Origin: JACQAI01 sp035507915
GTDB taxonomy: Bacteria > Pseudomonadota > Alphaproteobacteria > Elsterales > Elsteraceae
Direction of reading: 5' to 3'
NCBI GenBank assembly: GCA_035507915.1
Contig: DATJNS010000208.1
Span: 1-9,007 of the forward strand
Length of the DNA: 9,007 bases
The translations under genes and the position numbers were made by a program. A model generated the notes under the pieces. The model did no database searches, had not been told where the DNA came from, and saw only the letters and a list, made by a program, of their open reading frames with translations. Numbering within the stretch: position 1 is the stretch's first letter; each line of letters opens with the position of its first letter. Positions 1-5,905 of this stretch are shown here, piece by piece.

Positions 1-561
1 CTGAACAAGCGCGCGGCCGAGACCGACCTGCGGCTCAAGCGGCTCTATGATGCCATCGAGGCCGGCGTCGCCGACCTCGACGATCCCGCGCTGAAGGAGC
101 GCGTCGCAAGCCTCAAGGCGATCCGCGACCAGGCGCAAGCCGACGCCACGCGGGCCGCCGCAATGCTGGAGACGTCGGGCCAGCAGGCAATCACCCCGCA
201 CATGGTCCAAACGTTCGCCAGGACTGCGCGCGAACGCATCAAGATCGACGGCGGCGGCTACCGCCGCGACCATCTTCGCGCACTCGCCCAGCGCGTCGAG
301 GTTGCAGACCGCGAGGTCCGCATCATCGGCTCGAAAAGCAATCTGCTTCAGACGCTGACTGCGGCGGCCGGCGTAAAACCGGCTACGCCCGGCGTTCGCA
401 GTTCTGTTCTGAAGTGGCGGAGGGGGTGGGATTCGAACCCACGGTACCCTTGCGGGCACAACGGTTTTCGAGACCGCCCCGATCGACCGCTCCGGCACCC
501 CTCCGCAGGGGACCCTGTGTCCGAGATTCGTGGCGCGCGGCTCGGGAGGCGCGGACAATAA
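1..561 (+). CDS. Large serine recombinase (site-specific integrase), C-terminal part, 5' end outside window
   Basis: The frame is open from base 1 (186 residues visible, stop TAA at 559-561). Large serine recombinases cut and rejoin DNA at short attachment sites to integrate or excise mobile elements. The visible part is the C-terminal region: a charged, coiled-coil-like stretch (about residues 1-57, with LKRLYDAIEAGVADLDDPAL), then a conserved-looking tail with IDGGGYRRDHLRAL (82-95) and the ending VADREVRIIGSKSNLL (101-116). I recognise this tail from alphaproteobacterial recombinases. The catalytic serine domain and zinc ribbon would lie left of the window. From codon 139 (TGG, the complement of the tRNA CCA end) the protein is simply the antisense reading of tRNA-Ser and then host DNA. 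Residues 139-186 are therefore probably not a functional domain. The family call rests on the tail alone. Confidence 0.8.
   Translation: MNKRAAETDLRLKRLYDAIEAGVADLDDPALKERVASLKAIRDQAQADATRAAAMLETSGQQAITPHMVQTFARTARERIKIDGGGYRRDHLRALAQRVEVADREVRIIGSKSNLLQTLTAAAGVKPATPGVRSSVLKWRRGWDSNPRYPCGHNGFRDRPDRPLRHPSAGDPVSEIRGARLGRRGQ
415..504 (-). tRNA. tRNA-Ser, anticodon CGA
   Basis: On the minus strand the sequence folds as a class II tRNA. The 7-bp acceptor stem is GGAGGGG/CCCCTCC with discriminator G and an encoded CCA (415-417). There is a short D stem CCG/CGG, an anticodon stem-loop with loop CTCGAAA (anticodon CGA at 468-470), a long variable arm GTGCCC-GCAA-GGGTAC typical of serine tRNA, and a T arm GTGGG-TTCGAAT-CCCAC. 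It reads the UCG codon. The gene is complete, although a recombinase frame crosses it on the other strand. Its 3' end faces the recombinase, the usual arrangement when an element has integrated into a tRNA 3' end and restored the gene. Confidence 0.96.
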
Positions 562-582
562 CCGAACCGGCCGGCCGGTCAA
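555..582 (-). promoter_or_regulatory. Sigma70-like promoter for tRNA-Ser
   Basis: On the minus strand TTGACC (577-582, five of six matches to the -35 consensus) is followed after 16 bp by TATTGT (555-560, four of six). The tRNA 5' end is about 45-50 bp downstream, a reasonable leader for RNase P processing. The -10 box overlaps the complement of the recombinase stop codon. Position and spacing support it; transcription is inferred. Confidence 0.6.
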
Positions 583-687
583 GGCGGCCGGCGGCGGCGC
601 GCGGCGCGCGGTCGGGCCCCCGCGGGGCGGCGACGCCGGCGGCGAATCCGGCGGATTTGCTGGCTCCGCGCCCCCTTGGCGCGGCCC

Positions 688-715
688 GGCCGACGGGCCA
701 TATGGCCGTTCGGCC
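688..715. promoter_or_regulatory. Imperfect 28-bp palindrome upstream of the rplU promoter
   Basis: The two 14-bp halves, centred between 701 and 702, match at 12 of 14 positions; the core GGCCATATGGCC (696-707) is perfect. It ends 18 bp before the rplU -35 box. A second perfect inverted repeat, TCGGCCG-GCGCT-CGGCCGA (710-728), overlaps its right edge, so the two hairpins could not form together. It could be an operator or a structured element. In DNA this GC-rich some symmetry is expected by chance, so function is unproven. Confidence 0.35.
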
Positions 716-733
716 GGCGCTCGGCCGAGACGG

Positions 734-761
734 TTGACGGAGCGCGGTCGGACGGTATAGT
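734..761 (+). promoter_or_regulatory. Sigma70-like promoter for rplU-rpmA
   Basis: TTGACG (734-739) and TATAGT (756-761) each match the sigma70 consensus at five of six positions, with 16 bp between them. The predicted transcript start, near 768, gives a leader of about 70 nt before the rplU ATG. It is the strongest promoter-like match I found in the window and fits a highly expressed ribosomal protein operon. Confidence 0.75.
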
Positions 762-840
762 GCGCGACCTTCGGGCGGCCGCTTCGGCGAGCCGCGGCGC
801 GGGTTTCGCGGGGCGCATGGCAGGTTCAGGCAAGCGGTCG

Positions 841-1155
841 ATGTTCGCAGTCATCCAGACCGGCGGCAAACAATATAAGGTCGCCCAGAACGACGTGATC
901 ACGGTCGAGCGCCTGGCTGGCGAGGCCGGGGCGACGATCGAGCTCGGCGCCGTGCTCGCGGTGTCGGACGGCGCCACCCTGCACATCGGCTCGCCTCTGG
1001 TGCCCGGCGCCAAGGTGACGGCCGAGGTCGTCGAGCAGACCCGCGGGCCCAAGATCATCGTGTTCAAGAAGCGCCGCCGGCAGAACTCGCGGCGCAAGAA
1101 CGGCCACCGCCAGGACCTGACGGTGCTCAAGATCACCAGCCTCAAGCTGTCCTGA
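841..1155 (+). CDS. rplU: 50S ribosomal protein L21
   Basis: The 104-residue product begins MFAVIQTGGKQYKVAQND, the classic L21 N-terminus, and ends with the basic tail region FKKRRRQNSRRKNGHRQ (78-94) followed by LTVLKITSLKLS. L21 binds 23S rRNA in the large subunit and depends on L20 for assembly. The ATG at 841 is chosen because family members start at this point; an in-frame ATG at 817 would add eight residues with no obvious family support. The Shine-Dalgarno signal before 841 is weak. Length is close to the roughly 103 residues of E. coli L21, so the long C-terminal extension seen in some Rhizobiales is absent. First gene of the cluster, 28 nt before rpmA. Confidence 0.97.
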   Translation: MFAVIQTGGKQYKVAQNDVITVERLAGEAGATIELGAVLAVSDGATLHIGSPLVPGAKVTAEVVEQTRGPKIIVFKKRRRQNSRRKNGHRQDLTVLKITSLKLS

Positions 1156-1183
1156 CGGCAGGACGCGCGGCGAGGAGCGGACC

Positions 1184-1444
1184 ATGGCACACAAGAAGGC
1201 AGGCGGCAGCTCGCGCAACGGCCGCGATTCACCGGGCCGCCGGCTCGGCGTCAAGAAATTCGGCGGCGAGATCGTGCTCGCCGGCAACGTGCTGGTGCGC
1301 CAGCGCGGCACCAAGTATCGGCCCGGCGCCAATGTCGGCATGGGCCGCGACCACACGCTGTTCGCCCTGATCCAGGGCCAGGTCGCGTACCACAAGTCGA
1401 ACGACGGCACCCGCATCGACGTGCTGCCGCCGCCAGCCGCCTGA
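1184..1444 (+). CDS. rpmA: 50S ribosomal protein L27
   Basis: The 86-residue product starts MAHKKAGGSSRNGRDSPGRR and contains the L27 core GGEIVLAGNVLVRQRGTK and GANVGMGRDHTLFA. L27 sits at the peptidyl-transferase centre, where its N-terminal tail reaches toward the tRNA ends. The N-terminus is the mature-type MAHKK form, with no sign of the cleaved extension used by Firmicutes. A strong ribosome binding site, GAGGAG (1172-1177), lies 6 nt before the ATG. Cotranscribed with rplU. An intrinsic terminator follows about 55 nt after the stop, before obgE. Confidence 0.98.
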   Translation: MAHKKAGGSSRNGRDSPGRRLGVKKFGGEIVLAGNVLVRQRGTKYRPGANVGMGRDHTLFALIQGQVAYHKSNDGTRIDVLPPPAA

Positions 1445-1499
1445 GGCGACGCGTCGGCGACCCGCGCCCTCCCGGGATCGCCGGGACGGCCACGGCTCC

Positions 1500-1529
1500 A
1501 AGGAGGGATGGGCGACCATTCCTCCTTTT
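1500..1529 (+). terminator. Intrinsic terminator between rpmA and obgE
   Basis: A 12-bp stem (AAGGAGGGATGG at 1500-1511 with CCATTCCTCCTT at 1516-1527, one G-U pair) closes on a GCGA tetraloop of the stable GNRA type. It runs into a short T stretch, TTTT at 1526-1529. The T run is short, so it may terminate only part of the transcripts and let some reach obgE, lowering its expression relative to the ribosomal proteins. A weaker hairpin, TCCCGG-GATCG-CCGGGA (1470-1486), lies just upstream. Confidence 0.75.
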
Positions 1530-1562
1530 GCGTTCCAGGGGTCGGGTTTCCGGTTCGGCACG

Positions 1563-2609
1563 ATGAAGTTCCTCGATCAAGCCAAGGTGTATCTGGCGAG
1601 CGGCCACGGCGGCGCCGGCTGCGTCGGCTTCCGGCGCGAGAAGTTCATCGAGTTCGGCGGCCCGGACGGCGGTGACGGCGGGCGCGGCGGCGACGTCTGG
1701 ATCGAGGCGGCGGCCAACCTCAACACCCTGATCGACTTCCGCTACCAGCAGCACTTCACGGCCAAGAACGGCGAGCCCGGCATGGGCAAGCAGCGCACCG
1801 GCGGCACCGGCGCGTCGGTCACCCTCAAGGTCCCGGTCGGCACCGAGGTGCTCGACGAGGACGGCGAGACCGTGCTGTGCGACATCACCGAGCCCGGCCA
1901 GCGCGTGCGCCTGCTCGCCGGCGGCGACGGCGGCTTCGGCAACCTGCACTACAAGTCCTCGACCAACCGCGCGCCGCGCCAATCGACGCCCGGCTGGCCG
2001 GGCGAGGAGCGCACCGTGTGGCTGCGCCTGAAGCTGATCGCCGACGCCGGGCTGGTCGGCCTGCCCAACGCCGGCAAGTCGACCCTGCTCGCCGCCTCAT
2101 CGCGCGCGCGTCCCAAGATCGCCGACTATCCGTTCACCACGCTGGCGCCGCAGCTCGGCGTCGTCGGCGTCGACGACCGCGAGTTCGTGCTCGCCGACAT
2201 CCCCGGTCTGATCGAGGGCGCGCACGAGGGCGCCGGGCTGGGCGACCGCTTCCTCGGCCATGTCGAGCGCTGCCGCGTGCTCCTGCATCTGGTCGACGCC
2301 ACGGCGGACGACGTCGCGGCGAGCTATCGCACCATCCGCGGCGAGCTTGCCGCCTACGGCGCCGGCCTCGCCGACAAGCCCGAGATCGTCGCGCTGAACA
2401 AGATCGACGCGCTGACCGACGACGTGATCGCCGAGCGCCGCGCCGCCCTGCGCAAGGCGGTCGGCCGCGGCCGCAAGATCCTGCTGATCTCCGGCGTCAC
2501 CGGCGTCGGCGTGCCCGCGCTGATGCGCGCCGCCTTGAAGCAGATCGACGTCGCGACCGACGCCGAGAAGCCATCCGAAGCGGCGGTCTCGCAACGAGCG
2601 CCTCGATGA
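1563..2609 (+). CDS. obgE: Obg family GTPase (ribosome assembly)
   Basis: The 348-residue protein has the glycine-rich Obg fold at the N-terminus (MKFLDQAKVYLASGHGGAG; FGGPDGGDGGRGGDVW at 31-46) followed by a G domain: P-loop GLPNAGKS (166-173), switch I FTT (191-193), DIPG (212-215), NKID (279-282) and the G5-like SGVTGVG (310-316). Obg binds the 50S subunit during late assembly, responds to GTP/GDP and (p)ppGpp, and is essential in most bacteria. The start at 1563 fits the family N-terminus, although no Shine-Dalgarno sequence is visible. The long acidic C-terminal tail of E. coli ObgE is missing. The stop codon lies at the left boundary of a hairpin repeat (2608-2713), so the last few residues may be a product of that insertion. 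Confidence 0.97.
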   Translation: MKFLDQAKVYLASGHGGAGCVGFRREKFIEFGGPDGGDGGRGGDVWIEAAANLNTLIDFRYQQHFTAKNGEPGMGKQRTGGTGASVTLKVPVGTEVLDEDGETVLCDITEPGQRVRLLAGGDGGFGNLHYKSSTNRAPRQSTPGWPGEERTVWLRLKLIADAGLVGLPNAGKSTLLAASSRARPKIADYPFTTLAPQLGVVGVDDREFVLADIPGLIEGAHEGAGLGDRFLGHVERCRVLLHLVDATADDVAASYRTIRGELAAYGAGLADKPEIVALNKIDALTDDVIAERRAALRKAVGRGRKILLISGVTGVGVPALMRAALKQIDVATDAEKPSEAAVSQRAPR

Positions 2610-2713
2610 GCCGCAAAGACGCAAAGACGCGAAGGCAATCGATAGCGCGCTCCGCGCGGCACGCGCCGGTCGCGCATGCTGGATCCCTTGGCGCCTTTGC
2701 GTCTTCGCGGCTC
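2608..2713. repeat. Long-hairpin palindromic element (MITE-like) between obgE and proB
   Basis: The left arm (2608-2640) begins GAGCCGC and carries tandem 8-mers GCAAAGAC, GCAAAGAC, GCGAAGGC (2613-2636). The right arm (2682-2713) is its reverse complement at 28 of 33 aligned positions with one gap. The inner 40 bp also pair partly: GCGCG...CGCG around 2645-2659 with CGCG...CGCGC around 2662-2675, loop GCA. The whole 106 nt can fold as one long hairpin. It encodes nothing recognisable. AAAGACGC-type palindromes of this look recur between genes in several proteobacterial genomes as I remember them. Whether copies exist elsewhere in this genome cannot be seen here. Confidence 0.75.
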
Positions 2714-2721
2714 TCTTCCCG

Positions 2722-3900
2722 ATGACCGCGCAAGCACCCAATCCGCTGGCGCGCGCGCGGCGCGTGATCGTCAAGATCGGCTCGGCGCTGCTGGTCGACC
2801 AGGCGAGCGGCGACATCCGTCGCGCGTGGCTCGACGCGCTGGCCGACGACGTTGCCGCGCTGCATGGGCGCGAGGTCGACGTCCTGATCGTGACCTCGGG
2901 CGCGATCGCCGCGGGACGCCGACATCTCGGCCTCGACGACCAGAGGCTCAAGCTCGAGGAGAAGCAGGCCGCGGCGGCGACCGGGCAGATCCGCCTGGCG
3001 CACGCCTACCAGACCGCGCTGGCCCGCCACGGCATCACGGCGGCGCAGGTGCTGCTGACGTTGGACGACACCGAGGAGCGCCGCCGCCACCTCAACGGCC
3101 GCGCCACCATCAACACCCTGCTGGCGCTGCGCGCGATCCCGGTGATCAACGAGAACGACACGGTCGCGACCTCCGAGATCCGCTTCGGCGACAACGACCG
3201 GCTGGCTGCGCGGGTGGCGCAGATGATCAGCGCCGACGCGCTCGTGCTGCTCTCCGACATCGACGGCCTCTACACCGCCGACCCGCGCAAGCATGCCGAC
3301 GCGCGCCACCTGCCCGTGGTGCGCGAGATCACGCCGGAGATCGTCGCGATGGCGGGCGAGGCGCCGCCGGGCTACAGCTCGGGCGGCATGGTGACCAAGC
3401 TCGAGGCGGCGCGCGTCGCGGTCGCCGCGGGCTGCGCGATGGCGATCGCGGCGGGCACCCAGCCGCATCCCTTGAGCGCGATCCTCAAGGGCGGGCGCTG
3501 CACGTGGTTCGTGCCCAGCGAGCAGCCGCTGACCGCGCGCAAGCGCTGGATCGCGGGCTCGCTCAAGCCGGTCGGCACGCTGGTGATCGACGACGGCGCG
3601 GCCGCCGCGCTGGCGCGCGGCAAGAGCCTGCTGCCGGCCGGCGTGATCGCCGCCGAGGGTGGGTTCGAGCGCGGCGATGCGGTGCTGATCGCGCGGCGCG
3701 ACGGCACCGTCGTCGGGCGCGGCCTGAGCGCCTACGCGAGCGCCGACGCGCGCCGCATCCTCGGCCACAAAAGCCGTGAAATCGAGGCATTGCTGGGCTA
3801 CCGTGGCCGCGGCGAGATGGTGCACCGCGACGATCTGGTGCTCGAGTCGCCGAGCCAAGGTGGTGCGCCGCACGACGCCGCCGCGGTAGGGGTCGAATAG
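2722..3900 (+). CDS. proB: Glutamate 5-kinase
   Basis: The 392-residue protein phosphorylates L-glutamate with ATP, the first and normally proline-inhibited step of proline synthesis. The amino-acid kinase domain shows VKIGSALL (17-24), VTSGAIAAG (57-65), the QAAAATGQ segment (82-89), VINENDTV (141-148), FGDND (155-159), SDIDGLYTADP (178-188) and GGMVTKL (221-227). A C-terminal PUA domain runs from about 278 to 372, as in E. coli ProB, and a variable tail of about 20 residues follows. No Shine-Dalgarno sequence precedes the ATG; the right arm of the hairpin element ends 8 nt before it. proA follows with a 3-nt gap, so the two pathway enzymes are surely coexpressed. Confidence 0.97.
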   Translation: MTAQAPNPLARARRVIVKIGSALLVDQASGDIRRAWLDALADDVAALHGREVDVLIVTSGAIAAGRRHLGLDDQRLKLEEKQAAAATGQIRLAHAYQTALARHGITAAQVLLTLDDTEERRRHLNGRATINTLLALRAIPVINENDTVATSEIRFGDNDRLAARVAQMISADALVLLSDIDGLYTADPRKHADARHLPVVREITPEIVAMAGEAPPGYSSGGMVTKLEAARVAVAAGCAMAIAAGTQPHPLSAILKGGRCTWFVPSEQPLTARKRWIAGSLKPVGTLVIDDGAAAALARGKSLLPAGVIAAEGGFERGDAVLIARRDGTVVGRGLSAYASADARRILGHKSREIEALLGYRGRGEMVHRDDLVLESPSQGGAPHDAAAVGVE

Positions 3901-3903
3901 GCG

Positions 3904-5181
3904 ATGGCGCTGGCGATTGCCAATCCTGAGGACGCGCTGGAGCGCGAGCTGAGCGAGATCGGCCGGCGCGCGCGCGCCGCCGAGCACGCGTTGGCGCACG
4001 TATCCGCCGCGACGCGCACCGCCGCGCTGACCGAGGCCGCGACACGCATCCGCGCCGCGCGCGCCGCCATCCTCGCCGCCAACCGGCGCGACCTCGCGGA
4101 CAATCTGGGCCTCACGGCGGCGTTCACCGACCGCCTGATGCTCGACGACAAGCGCATCGACGCGATGGCCGCGGGGATCGACACCGTGGCGGCGCTGCCC
4201 GATCCGATCGGCGAGGTGACCGAGCGCTGGACGCGGCCCAACGGCCTGGTGATCGAGCGCGTCCGCGTGCCGCTCGGCGTCATCGGCATCATCTACGAAT
4301 CGCGGCCCAACGTGACCGCCGACGCCGCCGCGCTGTGCCTGCGCTCGGGCAACGCCGTGATCCTGCGCGGCGGCTCGGAAAGCTTCCACTCCTCGGCCGC
4401 GATCCTGGCGGCGTTTCGCGACGGCATCGCGGCCGCCGGCGTCACCCCCGACGCGGTGCAGGCGGTGCCGACGCGCGACCGCGCCGCGGTCGGCAAGCTG
4501 CTGACCATGAGCGATGCGATCGACGTGATCGTGCCGCGCGGCGGCAAGTCGCTGATCGCGCGCGTGCAGGCCGAGAGCCGGATGCCCGTGATCGCGCATC
4601 TCGAAGGCAACTGCCACGTCTACGTCCACGCCTCGGCCAAGCCCGAGACCGCACGCGCGGTCACGCTCAACGCCAAGATGCGGCGCACCGGCGTGTGCGG
4701 CGCCGCCGAGAGCCTCCTGATCGACCGCGCGGCGGCCAAGCCGCTGCTGCCCGCATTGCTCGACGACCTGATCCGCGCCGGCTGCGCGGTCCGCGGCGAC
4801 GCCGAGACGCGCGCGCTCGATGCCCGCGTCACGCCGGCGAGCGAGGCCGACTGGTCGACCGAGTATCTCGACGCCATCATCGCGGTCCGCGTGGTCGACG
4901 GGCTCGACCAGGCGATCGAGCACGTCAACCGCTACGGCTCGCACCATACCGACGCGATCATCGCCGAGGACGATAGCGCGGCGCGCCGCTTCCTCGACGA
5001 GGTCGACTCGGCGATCGTGCTGCACAACGCGTCGACCCAGTTCGCCGACGGCGGCGAGTTCGGCTTCGGCGCCGAGATCGGCATCTCGACCGGCAAGCTG
5101 CACGCGCGCGGGCCGGTCGGCGCCGCGCAGCTGACCAGCTACAAGTACCGCGTCCACGGCACCGGACAGGTGCGCCCCTGA
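3904..5181 (+). CDS. proA: Glutamate-5-semialdehyde dehydrogenase (gamma-glutamyl phosphate reductase)
   Basis: The 425-residue enzyme reduces the ProB product, gamma-glutamyl phosphate, with NADPH to glutamate-5-semialdehyde, which cyclises toward proline. Family landmarks: PLGVIGIIYESRPNVT (123-138), LRSGNAVILRGGSE (146-159), PRGGKSLI (211-218), HLEGNCHVY (232-240), the catalytic cysteine at 265 in TGVCGAAESLL, GSHHTDAI (345-352) and GFGAEIGISTGKLHARGP (387-404). The length matches the family. The start three nt after proB follows a weak AGGGG (3888-3892) about 11 nt away. The stop TGA forms a CTGA overlap with the probable nadD start. Confidence 0.98.
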   Translation: MALAIANPEDALERELSEIGRRARAAEHALAHVSAATRTAALTEAATRIRAARAAILAANRRDLADNLGLTAAFTDRLMLDDKRIDAMAAGIDTVAALPDPIGEVTERWTRPNGLVIERVRVPLGVIGIIYESRPNVTADAAALCLRSGNAVILRGGSESFHSSAAILAAFRDGIAAAGVTPDAVQAVPTRDRAAVGKLLTMSDAIDVIVPRGGKSLIARVQAESRMPVIAHLEGNCHVYVHASAKPETARAVTLNAKMRRTGVCGAAESLLIDRAAAKPLLPALLDDLIRAGCAVRGDAETRALDARVTPASEADWSTEYLDAIIAVRVVDGLDQAIEHVNRYGSHHTDAIIAEDDSAARRFLDEVDSAIVLHNASTQFADGGEFGFGAEIGISTGKLHARGPVGAAQLTSYKYRVHGTGQVRP

Positions 5182-5825
5182 GCTTCGGTCTGCCGGGCCG
5201 GATCGCCGCGTTCCGCGGCACGCGCTGCCGCATCGGCCTGCTCGGCGGCTCGTTCAATCCGGCGCACGCCGGCCATCGCCACCTGTCCATGGAGGCGATC
5301 CGCCACCTCAAGCTCGACGGCGTCTGGTGGCTGGTATCGCCGCAGAACCCGCTCAAGGCCGAGGACGGCATGGCGCCGCTCGCCCAGCGTCTCGCCGGCG
5401 CGCGGCGCGTCGCGCACCATCCGAAGCTGCTGGTCAGCGATCTCGAGACGCGGTTGCGCACCGTCTACACCGCCGACACGTTGCGCCGTCTGACCCGCAG
5501 CTTCCCGCATGTCCGCTTCGTGTGGCTGATGGGCGCCGACAACCTGGTCCAGATCAGCCGCTGGCAGCGCTGGCACGAGATCTTCCGGACGGTGCCGGTT
5601 GCGGTGTTCGCCCGGCCTTCCTATTGTCTCAAGGCCTTGGCCAGCGTCGCCGCGCACAGGTTCGATCGGTTCCGCGTGCCGGAGCGCCGCGCCGGCCGGC
5701 TCGCCGATCGCAATCCGCCGCGCTGGGTGTTCCTGCACACACGGTTGCATCCGGCCTCCGCCACCCACATCCGCGCTGCCGCTGCCCGCGCTCGGGAAGG
5801 TGCAGCCAACGAGCACAGGAGCTGA
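5178..5825 (+). CDS. nadD: Nicotinate-nucleotide adenylyltransferase, probable CTG start
   Basis: The enzyme joins nicotinate mononucleotide and ATP to make deamido-NAD in NAD synthesis. It has the nucleotidyltransferase signature GGSFNPAHAGHRH (23-35), SPQNPLK (54-60), the WLMGADNLVQISRWQRW stretch (116-132) and the C-terminal SATHIR motif (194-199, the ISSTxIR equivalent). The first in-frame ATG (5289) lies after the signature and would delete the ATP-binding loop. I read every in-frame codon from the upstream stop (4974-4976) and found no ATG, GTG or TTG before 5289. The best start is CTG at 5178, overlapping the proA stop as CTGA, with GGACAGG (5164-5170) 7 nt upstream; CTG at 5190 is the alternative. 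From 5178 the protein is 215 residues, normal for NadD. The gene identity is secure; only the start is uncertain. Confidence 0.9.
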   Translation: MSFGLPGRIAAFRGTRCRIGLLGGSFNPAHAGHRHLSMEAIRHLKLDGVWWLVSPQNPLKAEDGMAPLAQRLAGARRVAHHPKLLVSDLETRLRTVYTADTLRRLTRSFPHVRFVWLMGADNLVQISRWQRWHEIFRTVPVAVFARPSYCLKALASVAAHRFDRFRVPERRAGRLADRNPPRWVFLHTRLHPASATHIRAAAARAREGAANEHRS

Positions 5826-5839
5826 GCATCGCCCGGTCG

Positions 5840-5875
5840 CAGAAGCCCTCACAAAAGCCGTCGCACAAGCCGTCG
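5840..5875 (+). repeat. Three tandem 12-nt repeats ahead of the rsfS core
   Basis: Units CAGAAGCCCTCA, CAAAAGCCGTCG and CACAAGCCGTCG follow each other without gaps at 5840, 5852 and 5864. In the rsfS frame they read QKPS, QKPS, HKPS. The unit length is a multiple of three and the differences are mostly at third positions, so the repeat may be translated as a basic flexible tail of RsfS. Confidence 0.6.
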
Positions 5876-5905
5876 CAGAGCGCACGGCCGCGCAAGCCTC
5901 CCGCC

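Larger units (their letters stand above)
505..840. other. Gene-free GC-rich spacer between tRNA-Ser and rplU
   Basis: These 336 bp separate the divergently transcribed tRNA-Ser and rplU. They hold the tRNA promoter (555-582), the rplU promoter (734-761), a small inverted repeat AATCC-GGC-GGATT (645-657), a large imperfect palindrome (688-715) and a hairpin (710-728). Open frames through 562-733 on either strand are built almost wholly of Arg, Gly, Ala and Pro, as expected from GC-rich noncoding DNA, and I see no protein family in them. Confidence 0.6.

Noticed and set aside
414..737. Open frame with GVGFEPT-like text over the tRNA region
   Set aside because: The GFEP/DSNPR text is the well-known false translation of the antisense strand of a tRNA T arm.
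579..1232. Minus-strand open frame across the rplU promoter and rplU
   Set aside because: It lies antisense to L21 and its promoter, with arginine-rich low-complexity sequence and no motif.
1502..1512. AGGAGGG directly followed by ATG, like a start site for a small gene
   Set aside because: It is the left arm of the terminator hairpin, spacing to the ATG is near zero, and the frame runs into obgE out of phase.
2608..2713. Reading the obgE-proB hairpin as an intrinsic terminator
   Set aside because: No T run follows on either strand, the arms are much longer than in terminators, and the element sits inside a cotranscribed cluster.
2497..5157. An 886-codon open frame on the minus strand antisense to obgE, proB and proA
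   Set aside because: It mirrors the three conserved genes, its composition is the Arg/Ala/Asp/His-rich pattern of antisense GC-rich codons, and it has no recognisable motif.
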